Under the pieces are notes generated by a model. That model did not search any database and was not told the DNA's origin. It was given only the letters and a program-made list of their open reading frames with translations. A stretch of DNA of 64,000 nt from Klebsiella variicola (GTDB lineage: Bacteria > Pseudomonadota > Gammaproteobacteria > Enterobacterales > Enterobacteriaceae), in assembly GCF_000828055.2 (NCBI RefSeq), contig NZ_CP010523.2, forward strand, positions 3,162,001 to 3,226,000, given 5' to 3'. Shown here in pieces: positions 7,072 through 15,984 of the stretch (positions within the stretch are counted from its first letter, which is position 1; every line of letters starts with the position of its first letter). A program made the position numbers and the translations under genes.

Positions 7072-7386
7072 ATGACTAATACATCTCATAAATCAGATGA
7101 AATTTTGATAACCGATGACGTTCTGTCCAGATACAAAATATCGCGCAGCACACTTTATTTCTGGAGCACCCCATCCCGGATGCCCTCTTACTTTGCTCAG
7201 CCATTCCCGCAGCCTAAAATAAATGGCAGCCCTAAAAGGTGGAGACTTTCAGACTTGTTGGCCTGGGAAGATAACGTGGGGATCAAACCAGAGGCTGACC
7301 AACCAGCTTCTCAAGGTGATCCTGCCAAACAGCAAGCCAGTGACGCTGATCATCCAGATAATCATGCAGGTTATAACGTGCCATGA
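7072..7386 (+). CDS. Excisionase-like HTH protein
   Basis: The 104-residue protein has a MerR/AlpA-type winged helix at about residues 10-70 (LITDDVLSRYKISRSTLYFW, later KRWRLSDLLAWED), followed by a polar Gln/Asp-rich tail. AAGGGG lies before the ATG. Its place at the end of the recET operon next to int supports an Xis role, bending DNA at att for excision. Its last 104 bases overlap the 3' end of the convergent integrase gene, so the two transcripts are complementary there. Confidence 0.7.
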   Translation: MTNTSHKSDEILITDDVLSRYKISRSTLYFWSTPSRMPSYFAQPFPQPKINGSPKRWRLSDLLAWEDNVGIKPEADQPASQGDPAKQQASDADHPDNHAGYNVP

Positions 7387-8500
7387 CACCTGCCATATGA
7401 TGGCCAAGCAGTTTTTCCACAACATGTGGCGGCGCACCTAATTCAGAAAGGCGTGTCGCCACTGTTCGCCTGAGGTCATGGAGAGACCAGGGCTTCATGC
7501 CTGTTTTAGCTATAATCTGAGCAGAAAACAGAGCGACGTTTGGTTGTAGTGGCGGTCTGTCATCTTCTGGCCCTCTGTAGCGTGACAGTGTCACAACGTG
7601 TTTTGAAACTGACGTTTCCTTCTCTGCTAACATCATTCTTACTACTGCCTCGGGAAGTGCCCTTCTGACCGATTTCCCGGTTTTATAATCGCTTGCCGGA
7701 ATGGTCCACGTTTGCTCATGAAAATCGAACCACTCCCATCTTGCTGTCCTGATCTCCGTACTCCGGCAGCCAGTCATGATGAGAAACTTCATTATCAGCT
7801 GTTGTCTGTACTTCAATTTAGGAAGGATATTCCAAACTGTTTTGATTTCCTCATCACTCAATCTGCGATCTTTGACGGATGCTGTGAGACCTACGTCAGA
7901 GCGCCTAAGGCTCTCAATTGGGTTCACATTAATTACCCCTCGATTGGAGCAAAAACGGAACGTACGCTGCATCAGCCCAAGCATCTGACCAGTGACAACT
8001 CTTCGCCCCATGCCATCAAAAAGGTTAAGCCAGTGCGCTTTAGTGGTCTGATCAACAATCATGTTCCCCAGCACAGGCGCTATATGGTTATTGAAGTCCC
8101 GTCGGTTAACCTTGATTTTCACAAGACCTTCGGGGATGCAGTAATACTTTTCCCAGTAACCGAAAGCCTCTTTAACGGTGAGCGCTTCGACTTTTTTCTG
8201 TTTCTCCAGAACTGTTTGCCGTCTCGGATCGAGTCCTTCTGTCAACCAGGCCCTGAACTGCTGTCTACGTTCGCGAGCTTGAGATAAGGAGGTGGTGGGA
8301 TAATCGCCAATCGTTAGCTGAGCGGCTTTCCCGTTCCATCTGTAGCGGTAAAAGAATGTTATACTGCCGGAAGTAGACAACCGGACATTCAGACCATGGG
8401 CGTCCGATATGACCTCGATCTGGTCTCTCTTTTTGCCAAGAGCTTTTCTTAATTTTGTGTCGGTAAGCAATGTGTACACTCCGGAAGATGATATACACAT
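7283..8500 (-). CDS. int: Prophage tyrosine integrase
   Basis: The product is a P4/Rac-type tyrosine recombinase of about 405 residues. The N-terminal arm-type DNA-binding region (LTDTKLRKALGKKRDQIEV, GKAAQLTIGDYPTTSLSQAR) belongs to DUF4102. The catalytic domain shows Arg in GCRSTEIRTARWEW, H-x-x-R in HDLRRTVATRL and the terminal Tyr in ARYNLHDY. Starts are ambiguous: ATG 8500 is given here. ATG 8551 is further upstream, and TTG 8470 has a better GGAG site and yields the usual LTDTK beginning. The gene is antisense to and overlaps the excisionase-like gene. The 5' end faces sapC, placing att on that side. Confidence 0.9.
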   Translation of the reverse strand: MCISSSGVYTLLTDTKLRKALGKKRDQIEVISDAHGLNVRLSTSGSITFFYRYRWNGKAAQLTIGDYPTTSLSQARERRQQFRAWLTEGLDPRRQTVLEKQKKVEALTVKEAFGYWEKYYCIPEGLVKIKVNRRDFNNHIAPVLGNMIVDQTTKAHWLNLFDGMGRRVVTGQMLGLMQRTFRFCSNRGVINVNPIESLRRSDVGLTASVKDRRLSDEEIKTVWNILPKLKYRQQLIMKFLIMTGCRSTEIRTARWEWFDFHEQTWTIPASDYKTGKSVRRALPEAVVRMMLAEKETSVSKHVVTLSRYRGPEDDRPPLQPNVALFSAQIIAKTGMKPWSLHDLRRTVATRLSELGAPPHVVEKLLGHHMAGVMARYNLHDYLDDQRHWLAVWQDHLEKLVGQPLV

Positions 8501-8511
8501 CAGTGTACACA
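8471..8511. promoter_or_regulatory. Palindrome cluster at the integrase start
   Basis: Three related blocks, TGTGTACACT at 8471-8480, ATATACACAT at 8491-8500 and AGTGTACACA around 8502-8511, are spaced 20 and about 11 bases apart. Each carries a GTGTACAC-like palindrome or half of it. They surround the candidate integrase starts, so they could be binding sites for a regulator or for the integrase arm domain. Confidence 0.45.
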
Positions 8512-8640
8512 TTTTGGTTAAATTGATAACCTTCAAATCAATGCAGAACACACAAAATTAAAGCACTCAATGCTGGCAAGGTGTTGGTATTAGCGGGATT
8601 TTTGAAAAGACTTAAAGCATGACTAACAAACTTAAAACGG

Positions 8641-8662
8641 ATTCATATGCCCTACGATAGCG
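8641..8662. other. Prophage-sapC junction; likely att core at the sapB/sapC overlap
   Basis: In E. coli the end of sapB overlaps the start of sapC (sapB ends ...Tyr-Ala-Leu-Arg-stop within ATGCCCTACGATAG). Here TATGCCCTACGATAG is intact at 8646-8660, but the upstream sapB sequence is replaced by phage DNA. The residual sapB frame now reads from ATG 8619 as 13 codons ending in the native Tyr-Ala-Leu-Arg. This places the crossover at or just after 8646. The other copy of the core is outside the window, so its length cannot be set. Confidence 0.6.
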
Positions 8663-9537
8663 TTTATCTGGAAAAGCGTCCGCCCGGCGCGCTGCGCACC
8701 GTATGGCGTAAATTCTATGGTGACACCACGGCGATGATCGGCCTGTACGGCTGCGCGGGCCTGTTGCTGCTCTGCGTCTTCGGCGGCTGGTTCGCCCCCT
8801 ATGGTATTGATCAGCAGTTCCTTGGCTATCAGTTGCTGCCGCCGTCCTGGTCGCGCTATGGCGAAGTGTCCTTCTTCCTGGGAACCGATGACCTGGGCCG
8901 CGATGTGCTGAGCCGGCTGCTGAGCGGCGCGGCGCCGACCGTCGGCGGGGCTTTTGTCGTCACCCTCGGTGCGACGCTGTTTGGCCTGGTGCTGGGCGTG
9001 ATTGCCGGGTCGACTCACGGCCTGCGCTCGGCAGTGATGAACCATATCCTGGATACCCTGCTCTCTATTCCCTCGCTGCTGCTGGCGATTATCGTCGTCG
9101 CCTTTGCCGGGCCGCACCTCAGCCATGCGATGTTCGCCGTCTGGCTGGCGCTGCTCCCGCGCATGGTACGTTCAGTCTACAGCCTGGTCCACGATGAGCT
9201 GGAGAAAGAGTACATCATCGCCGCCCGCCTCGATGGAGCCTCGACGCTGAACATTCTGCTGTTCGCCATCCTGCCCAATATTGCCTCTGGCCTGGTGACC
9301 GAGATCACCCGCGCCCTGTCGATGGCCATTCTGGATATTGCCGCGCTGGGCTTTCTTGATCTCGGCGCCCAGCTGCCTTCGCCGGAATGGGGAGCCATGC
9401 TGGGCGATGCGCTGGAGCTTATCTATGTCGCACCGTGGACTGTGATGCTGCCCGGGGCCGCGATTATGCTCAGCGTACTGCTGGTCAACCTGCTGGGCGA
9501 CGGTATTCGCCGGGCGATCATTGCCGGGGTACAATAA
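8647..9537 (+). CDS. sapC: SapC, inner-membrane permease of the Sap ABC system
   Basis: The 296-residue protein is the second permease of the SapABCDF transporter, linked to antimicrobial-peptide resistance, and in E. coli SapBCDF is linked to putrescine export. It starts [20 protein letters not shown] like E. coli SapC and is full length. An N-terminal helix is followed by the five-helix DppC-type core, with the EAA-like loop near residues 185-205 ([17 protein letters not shown]). The prophage ends directly before its start codon, removing the sapB overlap and any native ribosome-binding site; only ACGGATTCAT precedes the ATG. sapD follows with a TAATG overlap. Confidence 0.95.
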   Translation: MPYDSVYLEKRPPGALRTVWRKFYGDTTAMIGLYGCAGLLLLCVFGGWFAPYGIDQQFLGYQLLPPSWSRYGEVSFFLGTDDLGRDVLSRLLSGAAPTVGGAFVVTLGATLFGLVLGVIAGSTHGLRSAVMNHILDTLLSIPSLLLAIIVVAFAGPHLSHAMFAVWLALLPRMVRSVYSLVHDELEKEYIIAARLDGASTLNILLFAILPNIASGLVTEITRALSMAILDIAALGFLDLGAQLPSPEWGAMLGDALELIYVAPWTVMLPGAAIMLSVLLVNLLGDGIRRAIIAGVQ

Positions 9538-10529
9538 TGCCGTTACTCGATATTCGTCACTTAACTATCGAATTTAGAACCAACGAAGGTTGGGTGAAAG
9601 CCGTCGATCGCGTCAGTCTGACCCTGACTGAAGGCGAGATCCGCGGCCTGGTGGGCGAATCCGGCTCCGGGAAAAGCCTTATTGCCAAAGCTATCTGCGG
9701 GGTGACCAAAGACAACTGGCGGGTCACCGCCGACCGCATGCGCTTCGATGACATCGACCTGCTGCGACTGTCGAACCGCGAGCGGCGGAAACTGATCGGC
9801 CATAACGTGTCGATGATTTTTCAGGAGCCGCAGTCCTGTCTTGATCCCTCTGAGCGCATCGGCCAACAGCTGATTCAGAGTATCCCCGGCTGGACCTACA
9901 AGGGGCGCTGGTGGCAACGGCTGGGCTGGCGTAAGCGCCGGGCCATCGAGCTGTTGCACCGCGTCGGCATTAAAGATCACAAAGATGCCATGCGCAGTTT
10001 CCCCTATCAGTTGACCGAGGGCGAGTGCCAGAAGGTGATGATTGCCATCGCCCTGGCCAACCAGCCGCGCCTACTGATCGCCGATGAACCGACCAACGCC
10101 ATGGAGCCAACGACTCAGGCGCAGATTATCCGCCTGCTGACGCGGCTCAATCAGAACAACAACACCACCATTTTGCTGATCAGCCACGATCTGCAGATGC
10201 TCAGCAAATGGGCGGATAAAATCAACGTCATGTACTGCGGGCAGACGGTGGAGAGCGGGCCCAGCGAAGAGCTGGTCACCCTGCCGCATCACCCCTATAC
10301 CCAGGCGTTAATCCGCGCGATCCCGGATTTTGGCAGCGCCATGCCGCATAAAAGCCGCCTCAACACCCTGCCAGGGGCGATCCCTCTGCTGGAGCAGCTG
10401 CCCATCGGCTGCCGTCTGGGGCCGCGCTGCCCTTACGCCCAGCGCGAGTGTATCGAAACGCCGCGTCTTACCGGGGCGCGCAACCATCTGTACGCCTGTC
10501 ATTTCCCGCTGAACATGGAGAAAGAGTGA
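9537..10529 (+). CDS. sapD: SapD, ATPase of the Sap ABC system
   Basis: A 330-residue dipeptide/oligopeptide-type ATPase. Walker A is GESGSGKSL near residue 40, Walker B is [11 protein letters not shown], and the signature is the atypical [12 protein letters not shown] rather than LSGGQ. The C-terminal OppD/F-type extension with Cys residues ([16 protein letters not shown]) is present. The start overlaps the sapC stop (TAATG), which selects this ATG over frames extending upstream. In E. coli SapD is also reported to affect the Trk potassium system. Cotranscribed with sapC and sapF. Confidence 0.95.
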   Translation: MPLLDIRHLTIEFRTNEGWVKAVDRVSLTLTEGEIRGLVGESGSGKSLIAKAICGVTKDNWRVTADRMRFDDIDLLRLSNRERRKLIGHNVSMIFQEPQSCLDPSERIGQQLIQSIPGWTYKGRWWQRLGWRKRRAIELLHRVGIKDHKDAMRSFPYQLTEGECQKVMIAIALANQPRLLIADEPTNAMEPTTQAQIIRLLTRLNQNNNTTILLISHDLQMLSKWADKINVMYCGQTVESGPSEELVTLPHHPYTQALIRAIPDFGSAMPHKSRLNTLPGAIPLLEQLPIGCRLGPRCPYAQRECIETPRLTGARNHLYACHFPLNMEKE

Positions 10530-10530
10530 A

Positions 10531-11340
10531 ATGGTCGAAACATTGCTGGAAGTTCGCCAACTCAGTAAGACCTTTCGCTACCGCACCGGCTGGTTTCACC
10601 GCCAGACGGTGGAGGCCGTCAAGCCGCTGAGTTTTACCCTGCGTGAACGCCAGACGCTGGCGATTATCGGCGAGAACGGCTCCGGGAAATCCACCCTCGC
10701 CAAGATGCTGGCGGGCATGGTGGAACCCACCAGCGGCGAGCTGTTGATCGACGACCATCCGCTGACTTTCGGGGACTACTCCTACCGCAGCCAGAAGATT
10801 CGTATGATCTTTCAGGATCCGTCGACCTCACTGAACCCGCGCCAGCGCATCTCGCAGATCCTCGATTTTCCACTGCGGCTGAATACCGACCTCGACGCCG
10901 AGGCGCGGCAAAAGCAGATTATCGACACGCTGCGCATGGTCGGTCTGCTGCCGGACCACGTCAGCTATTACCCCCATATGTTGGCGCCCGGGCAGAAGCA
11001 GCGTCTCGGCCTCGCCAGGGCGCTGATCCTGCGCCCGAAGGTCATCGTCTGCGATGAGGCGTTGGCCTCGCTGGATATGTCGATGCGCTCCCAGCTCATC
11101 AATCTGATGCTGGAGCTGCAGGAGAAACAGGGCATCTCCTATATCTATGTCACTCAGCACCTGGGAATGATGAAGCACATCAGCGATCAAGTGCTGGTGA
11201 TGCATAACGGCGAAGTGGTCGAGCGCGGCAGCACTGCCGATGTGCTGGCCTCACCGCTGCACGACCTGACCCGACGCCTGATCGCCGGCCACTTCGGTGA
11301 AGCTCTCACCGCTGATGCCTGGCGCAAAGACGGGAAATAG
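10531..11340 (+). CDS. sapF: SapF, second ATPase of the Sap ABC system
   Basis: A 269-residue ABC ATPase with Walker A GENGSGKST near residue 47, Q-loop IFQDPSTSLNPRQRI, and Walker B VIVCDEALASLD. The usual LSGGQ is replaced by LAPGQKQRLGLA, as in E. coli SapF. It pairs with SapD to energise SapB-SapC. One base separates it from sapD, and it ends the operon. A short hairpin at 11328-11348 overlaps its stop. Confidence 0.95.
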   Translation: MVETLLEVRQLSKTFRYRTGWFHRQTVEAVKPLSFTLRERQTLAIIGENGSGKSTLAKMLAGMVEPTSGELLIDDHPLTFGDYSYRSQKIRMIFQDPSTSLNPRQRISQILDFPLRLNTDLDAEARQKQIIDTLRMVGLLPDHVSYYPHMLAPGQKQRLGLARALILRPKVIVCDEALASLDMSMRSQLINLMLELQEKQGISYIYVTQHLGMMKHISDQVLVMHNGEVVERGSTADVLASPLHDLTRRLIAGHFGEALTADAWRKDGK

Positions 11341-11348
11341 CCCCGTCT
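11328..11348. terminator. Hairpin between convergent sapF and lyase genes
   Basis: AGACGGG at 11328-11334 pairs with CCCGTCT at 11342-11348 around a seven-base loop. It overlaps the sapF stop codon and lies 20 bases from the convergent lyase gene. No long T run follows on either strand, so termination is only likely, not certain. Confidence 0.4.
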
Positions 11349-11368
11349 CACTTATCTCGCTGGTGACG

Positions 11369-12868
11369 TCATGCCGGCGCGTGGCCAGCGTTCCGCTTGA
11401 GGATAGCCACTGCGCTGGCGATGTCCGGTGCCAGCCAGCGATCCTCCTCCCAGCCAGGCACGCTTTGGCGCAGCAGATCGCGCGCCCGACGCGTACCCGC
11501 CGCCAGCGTCTGCGGCTCGTGAAAATCGAGCCCCTGGGCCGCGAGTAAATATTCGATACCCAGGATCTGATAGAGGTTGCCGAGCAGGCGCTGTAGTTTC
11601 AGCGCAGCACTGGTACCCAGGCTTAAATGATCCTCCTGCAAAGCGGAGGTAACAAAATTATCCAGCACCGCCGGCTGCGCCAGCTGCTTATTTTCCGCGC
11701 ACAGCGACGCGGCGACGTACTGGGCAATCATCATGCCTGAATTCACCCCGGGTCGGGCGACCAGAAACGCTGGCAAGCCGCTCACCAGAGGATTCACCAG
11801 CCGGTCAAGACGTCGTTCGGCGATAGCGCCCAGCTCAGCCATGGCAATAGCCAGCAAATCGCAGGCCATTGCCACCGATTCACCATGGGGATGCGCCTGG
11901 GACACCACCCGCCACTGCTCAAGGGTGCCCAGGATTAGAGGATTATCGGTACAGGCGTTAAGTTCGATATTTATCTGCGTCTGCGCATGGCTAAACTGAT
12001 CGCGGCAGGCGCCATGCACCTGAGGCATCGAGCGGAGACTCAGCGCATCCTGGGTGCGAAGACCTTCGCTTTCGGCCAGCAGACGGCTGCCCGCCAGCAG
12101 CTCACGCAGCCGCTGGCCGCTGGTCTGGATCCCGGGACTGGCTTTCAGCGCCAGGATCTCGGCATCAAACGCCACAAGCTGGCCGCGCAGCGCTTCAAAG
12201 CTCATCGCCCCGGTCACATCGGCCCAGTTCATTAAGCGCTCGGCGTCGTCTAAGGCCAGGCAGGCCAGGCCGGTCATGCACGGCGTACCGTTGACCAGAC
12301 TGAGCCCCTCTTTCGCTCCCGGCGCGATGGGCTGCAGATTCAGCTGCGACAGGACCTCTGCCGCAGACCACGTTCGTCCTTGCCATAGCACATCGCCGAC
12401 TCCCATCAGGGCCAGGCCAATGTGAGCCATATGCGTTAAATAGCCAACCGACCCCTGAGAGGGCACCTGGGGGGTGACGCCATGCTGCAAGAACATCAGC
12501 AGTTGCTGCACTATCCCGGCGGAAATACCGGATTTACCGTGGCTGAAATTGGCCACCGCGGCGCACATAATGGCCCGGGTTGGGGCGACCTCCAGCAGCG
12601 GCCCCACCCCGCAGGCATGACTGAGCAGCGTATTGCGCGACAGCTGGTGTAACTGCGCTTCCGGCAGCGTAATGTTGCACAGCGCCCCCAGCCCGGTGTT
12701 GATCCCATAGGCCACCTGACCGGCGCTAACGATATGCTGGACAATCGCCCGCCCCTGCTCGATACGCGCCCAGGCGCTTTCGCTGAGGCTCAAGATCGCC
12801 TCGCCCCGGGCGACACAAGCCACCTCCTGCCAGCGTATCGGTGCATCGCCCCACTGGATCATATTCAT
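11369..12868 (-). CDS. Ammonia-lyase superfamily (HAL/PAL-like) protein lacking the MIO motif
   Basis: The 499-residue protein has the fold markers of histidine/phenylalanine ammonia-lyases: YGINTGLG (54-61), [12 protein letters not shown] (78-89), [10 protein letters not shown] (187-196), CTDNPL (306-311) and [11 protein letters not shown] (408-418). Two catalytic features are missing. The canonical GSVG-ASGDLAPL is shortened to GSVG-YLTHM (139-147), so the Ala-Ser-Gly that cyclises to MIO is absent. The usual Q-D-P-Y-S-L-R is QDALSLR (273-279), so the catalytic Tyr is Leu. The frame is intact, so this looks like a deliberate variant. Ergothionase is, from memory, a member acting without MIO. 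The gene overlaps the transporter ATPase by four bases (ATGA). Histidine ammonia-lyase activity is unlikely; the substrate is unknown. Confidence 0.85.
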   Translation of the reverse strand: MNMIQWGDAPIRWQEVACVARGEAILSLSESAWARIEQGRAIVQHIVSAGQVAYGINTGLGALCNITLPEAQLHQLSRNTLLSHACGVGPLLEVAPTRAIMCAAVANFSHGKSGISAGIVQQLLMFLQHGVTPQVPSQGSVGYLTHMAHIGLALMGVGDVLWQGRTWSAAEVLSQLNLQPIAPGAKEGLSLVNGTPCMTGLACLALDDAERLMNWADVTGAMSFEALRGQLVAFDAEILALKASPGIQTSGQRLRELLAGSRLLAESEGLRTQDALSLRSMPQVHGACRDQFSHAQTQINIELNACTDNPLILGTLEQWRVVSQAHPHGESVAMACDLLAIAMAELGAIAERRLDRLVNPLVSGLPAFLVARPGVNSGMMIAQYVAASLCAENKQLAQPAVLDNFVTSALQEDHLSLGTSAALKLQRLLGNLYQILGIEYLLAAQGLDFHEPQTLAAGTRRARDLLRQSVPGWEEDRWLAPDIASAVAILKRNAGHAPA

Positions 12869-13659
12869 ACGACCTGTCCTGGCTGTTGATGGCTGGAGAT
12901 AAATTGCTTAAAGCGCGCGGAACCCTGAGTGCCAAATAGCGCCTCAGGCGCACCGTCGCAGTCAATCGTCCCCTGGTGCATAAATACCACCCGGTTGGAG
13001 ACATGGCGGGCGAATCCCAGCTCGTGGGTGACCACCAGCATCGTCCGCCCCTCTTCCGCCAGGCTGCGCATGACCTTTAACACCTCGCCGACCAGTTCGG
13101 GATCCAGCGCTGAGGTGGGTTCATCAAAGAGCATGACGTCTGGCTCCATCGCCAGCGCGCGGGCTATTGCCACGCGCTGCTGTTGGCCGCCGGAGAGCTG
13201 TGCCGGATAGAAATCCTTTCGGTTCAACATCCCCACCCGCTCCAGCAGCTGCTCCGCCTGTTCAATGCAGGTCCGTTTATCCCGTTTGAGCACATAATGC
13301 GGCCCCTCAATGACATTCTGCAGGACCGTCATATGCGACCACAGGTTAAAACTTTGAAAGACCATCCCCAGCCGCGAACGCAGGCGCTCTATCTGCCGGG
13401 GATTCGCCGCCAGCCGATGCCCGCGGGCGTGGTGCTTCATTTCAATCGTCTCGCCACCGACGCTGACCACCCCGGCATCGGGCGTTTCCAGCAGATTAAT
13501 GCAGCGCAGCAGCGTACTTTTACCGGAGCCGCTGGCGCCGAGGATCGAAATGACATCGCCCTGCCGGGCCTGGATGGTGATCCCCTTCAGGACATCCAGG
13601 GAGCCAAAGGACTTATGAATATCGCTGACCGATAAGGTCACCGGACGTGAATCGAGCAT
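12865..13659 (-). CDS. Polar amino acid ABC transporter ATPase (HisP/OccP-like)
   Basis: The 264-residue ATPase has Walker [10 protein letters not shown] near residue 40, the Q-loop [15 protein letters not shown], the signature [14 protein letters not shown], and Walker [13 protein letters not shown]. The insert with [20 protein letters not shown] is typical of the histidine/lysine-arginine/octopine group. It overlaps the lyase start by four bases and follows the inner permease gene by one base. Tight coupling implies that import and the lyase reaction serve the same substrate. Confidence 0.92.
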   Translation of the reverse strand: MLDSRPVTLSVSDIHKSFGSLDVLKGITIQARQGDVISILGASGSGKSTLLRCINLLETPDAGVVSVGGETIEMKHHARGHRLAANPRQIERLRSRLGMVFQSFNLWSHMTVLQNVIEGPHYVLKRDKRTCIEQAEQLLERVGMLNRKDFYPAQLSGGQQQRVAIARALAMEPDVMLFDEPTSALDPELVGEVLKVMRSLAEEGRTMLVVTHELGFARHVSNRVVFMHQGTIDCDGAPEALFGTQGSARFKQFISSHQQPGQVV

Positions 13660-13660
13660 C

Positions 13661-14392
13661 TTACTCTCCTTTGGTTATCGGCTTGAGCGACACGGTCGCC
13701 GGGTTTTGCCGGGTATGCGGCGTTAATCGCCGTTCTAGCAGGGCGTACAGCTGCACAATAATGAAATTAAGCAGCAAATAGATGGCCGCCGCGCAGAGGA
13801 ATACCTCCATCGTCCGGTAGGTACGCTGAATAATCTGTTGCGCCACCCCGGTGACGTCCCAGACGGTCACCAGGCTTGCCAGCGCCGTCGACTTGACCAG
13901 CAGAATGGCCTCCGTGGAGTAGGCTGGCAGTGCATAACGTAGCATCACCGGGGCAATGATCCGCCGCAACAACAGCCAGCGCGACATGCCGCAAGCCTGA
14001 CCAGCTTCAATCTGACCCGGCGGTATCGCCAGCAACCCGCCGCGAAGAATTTCCGCGGTGTAGGCCGCTGTACAGAGCGCCAGCGCCAGAACGGCGCAGA
14101 TAAAGGGTTCGCGCAGCAGCGGCCACAGGAAACTGTGACGGATCACCCCAAACTGACCCAGCCCGTAATAAATGAGAAACAGCTGGATCAGCAATGGCGA
14201 ACCGCGAAAGATCAGGATATAGCCTTTGGCGAAACCGCTAGCCAGCGGCCAGTGGCTCATTCGCAGCGCTAAAACGCCGAGGGCCAGTACGCCGCCGAGG
14301 ATAAAAGAGCAAATAAAGAGCCCCAGCGTCACCGGCAGCGCCGCGCCGAGCTTCAATAACGTCTCACCGAGGAAGGCAAAATCGATAAACAT
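13661..14392 (-). CDS. Polar amino acid ABC transporter permease (HisM-like)
   Basis: This 243-residue inner-membrane protein has about five hydrophobic helices. The HEQRO-type loop at about residues 115-145 ([20 protein letters not shown]) contacts the ATPase. It carries the [16 protein letters not shown] segment of His/Glu/Gln/Arg/opine permeases. It is nine bases downstream of the first permease gene and one base before the ATPase gene. Length and order match hisM/occM. Confidence 0.92.
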   Translation of the reverse strand: MFIDFAFLGETLLKLGAALPVTLGLFICSFILGGVLALGVLALRMSHWPLASGFAKGYILIFRGSPLLIQLFLIYYGLGQFGVIRHSFLWPLLREPFICAVLALALCTAAYTAEILRGGLLAIPPGQIEAGQACGMSRWLLLRRIIAPVMLRYALPAYSTEAILLVKSTALASLVTVWDVTGVAQQIIQRTYRTMEVFLCAAAIYLLLNFIIVQLYALLERRLTPHTRQNPATVSLKPITKGE

Positions 14393-14401
14393 ACGGGCTC
14401 C

Positions 14402-15121
14402 TTACGCCTGCGCGGCGCTGCGACGCAGCCAGGCGCGGTTGAGATGGCTCTCCGCCCGGGTAAACGCGCGGTTAGAGAGCAGCGTCAGGATCAGATAACA
14501 GCCGCCGCCGATCAGATAGAACAGGAAATAATCGCGGGTCGAGCCAGCGGCAATCTGGCTGGCGCGCATCAGCTCAACGATGCCGGTCACCGATACCAGC
14601 GCCGAATCTTTGAGGCTCATTTGCCACACGTTGGATAACCCAGGCAGCGAATAACGGATAATCTGCGGCAACAGAATGCGCTGCAGGATCCGCCAGCGCG
14701 GCATGCCGATAGCGGTAGCCGCCTCCACTTCACCGGGCATCAGCGCCAGGCGAGCAGCACGGTAGACTTCCGCCTGATACGAGGAGGAGATCAAACCAAT
14801 CGCCAGGGCGCCAATCAGAAAGGGCGGAACCTCAATAAAACCGTCAGCGCTAAACAGTCGCCCCACCCATGAAATCATCCCTGAGCCGCCAAAATAGAAC
14901 AGGTAGATCACCAGTAACTCAGGGATACCGCGGAATACTACCGACCAGGCGGCGCCAAACCAGCGCGCTGGCGCATGCCGGGACAGCTTTGCGGCGGCAA
15001 TGACGCCGCCTACCCCGGCACCGACGGCCAGCGCGGCGAGCGACAGCAGCAACGTGGTCAGCGTGGCACTGAGGATCAGCGTCCCCCACCCGTTTTCACC
15101 AAAACTCAGAAGATTCAACAT
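14402..15121 (-). CDS. Polar amino acid ABC transporter permease (HisQ-like)
   Basis: A 239-residue permease with FRGIPELLVIYLFYFG near residues 63-78 and the ATPase-contact loop ALMPGEVEAATAIGMPRW near 125-142. It is the partner of the 13661-14392 permease. The gene begins 11 bases after the binding-protein gene, giving the usual J-Q-M-P order of histidine/opine importers. Confidence 0.92.
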   Translation of the reverse strand: MLNLLSFGENGWGTLILSATLTTLLLSLAALAVGAGVGGVIAAAKLSRHAPARWFGAAWSVVFRGIPELLVIYLFYFGGSGMISWVGRLFSADGFIEVPPFLIGALAIGLISSSYQAEVYRAARLALMPGEVEAATAIGMPRWRILQRILLPQIIRYSLPGLSNVWQMSLKDSALVSVTGIVELMRASQIAAGSTRDYFLFYLIGGGCYLILTLLSNRAFTRAESHLNRAWLRRSAAQA

Positions 15122-15132
15122 GAGAGCCTCAC

Positions 15133-15984
15133 TCAGGGGGTAACGTCGCTTTTAAACCATTTCTCGCTCAGTTTTTTTACCGTCCCATCGGCCAGCGCCG
15201 CCTGAATGGCGCTATCCAGTTTCGCTTTGAGATCGGGATCAGTGAGGCGCACGCCCATCGCCTCACCGCCTCCCCAGATCGGCCCGCTCATCAGCGGACC
15301 GCTCAATGCCAGATTGTTATTCTCCGGTCGCGACAGGGTGGTGTTGGCAAAGGTAATATCATCAAACACCGCATCGATGCGCTCAGCCTGCAGGTCGAGG
15401 ATCGCATCCGCTGAGTTGTTATATTCCCTGATGTCAGCGATATCCTTGAAATACTTATCAATAAACGGGGTGTACACGGTGCCGGAAGCGATGCCGATAG
15501 TTTTCCCTTTCAACGCCGCGCGCAGAGGCGCAATCGCCGCCTGAATCTCTTTCTCATCATCATGAAGCTTGACCGTCGGAGACGGAGGGAGCAGCGACCC
15601 TTTTACCGCAATGAAAGAGGCCGGCGTGGCAGCGTAGGCCTGGGTAAACGCCACGACCTTCGATCGCTCCGGGGTGACGACAATAGCGTCCATGATCACG
15701 TCATATTTTCCGGCGTTAAGTCCGGCAATCATGCCATCCCAGTTCTGTACCACCAGCTTGCATTCGATCTGCATCCGCTGGCATAAATTCGCCATGAGCT
15801 CAGGTTCGAAGCCGCTCAACTTCCCTCCGGGAAGCGTCAGGTTCCAGGGTTCATAGCCGCCTTCCGTAGCGATGGTGATTGATTTCCACTCTTTAGCGTA
15901 TGTTGAGCCACCAGACAGCAGTAGCCCCGAAAACAGGGTGACCAGGCAGGCCTGGCGGAAAGTAATACGCTGTTGCATTTTCAT
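15133..15984 (-). CDS. Periplasmic substrate-binding protein (HisJ/OccT-like)
   Basis: The 283-residue protein has a signal peptide (about residues 1-30, LFSGLLLSGGSTYAK) and the SBP family 3 fold: YEPWNLTLPGGKLSGFEPEL, DGMIAGLNAGKYDVIMDAI with TPERSKVVAFTQAY, then GIASGTVYTPFIDKYF. The Asp-Ala-Ile pattern after YDVIMD and the Arg in TPERS normally bind the alpha-amino and carboxyl groups of amino acids. Similarity to opine, lysine-arginine and histidine receptors is clear, but the ligand cannot be read from sequence. First gene of the five-gene cassette. Confidence 0.9.
   Translation of the reverse strand: MKMQQRITFRQACLVTLFSGLLLSGGSTYAKEWKSITIATEGGYEPWNLTLPGGKLSGFEPELMANLCQRMQIECKLVVQNWDGMIAGLNAGKYDVIMDAIVVTPERSKVVAFTQAYAATPASFIAVKGSLLPPSPTVKLHDDEKEIQAAIAPLRAALKGKTIGIASGTVYTPFIDKYFKDIADIREYNNSADAILDLQAERIDAVFDDITFANTTLSRPENNNLALSGPLMSGPIWGGGEAMGVRLTDPDLKAKLDSAIQAALADGTVKKLSEKWFKSDVTP

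Larger units (their letters stand above)
1..8646. mobile_element. Right part of a Rac-like lambdoid prophage (left end outside window)
   Basis: The segment carries, in lambdoid order, a Cro/YdaS-like gene, a repressor, an early promoter with operators, small early genes, recE, recT, an excisionase-like gene and a tyrosine integrase. It stops at the first codon of sapC. Its base composition is more AT-rich than the flanking sap genes, most clearly at 1-1700. The other prophage end, with replication, structural and lysis genes, is not in the window, so completeness cannot be judged. The recE-recT pair and the YdaS-like gene make Rac the closest familiar relative. Confidence 0.9.

Noticed and set aside
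8619-8660. 13-codon frame ending Tyr-Ala-Leu-Arg before sapC
   Set aside because: It is the hybrid tail of sapB with phage DNA created by the insertion, with no ribosome-binding site, so it was used only to place the junction.
12425-12455. Missing MIO motif as a sequencing or assembly error
   Set aside because: The change is an in-frame loss of several codons with flanking motifs intact, and a second catalytic residue is altered independently, so an error is less likely than a true variant. It was kept as a finding.
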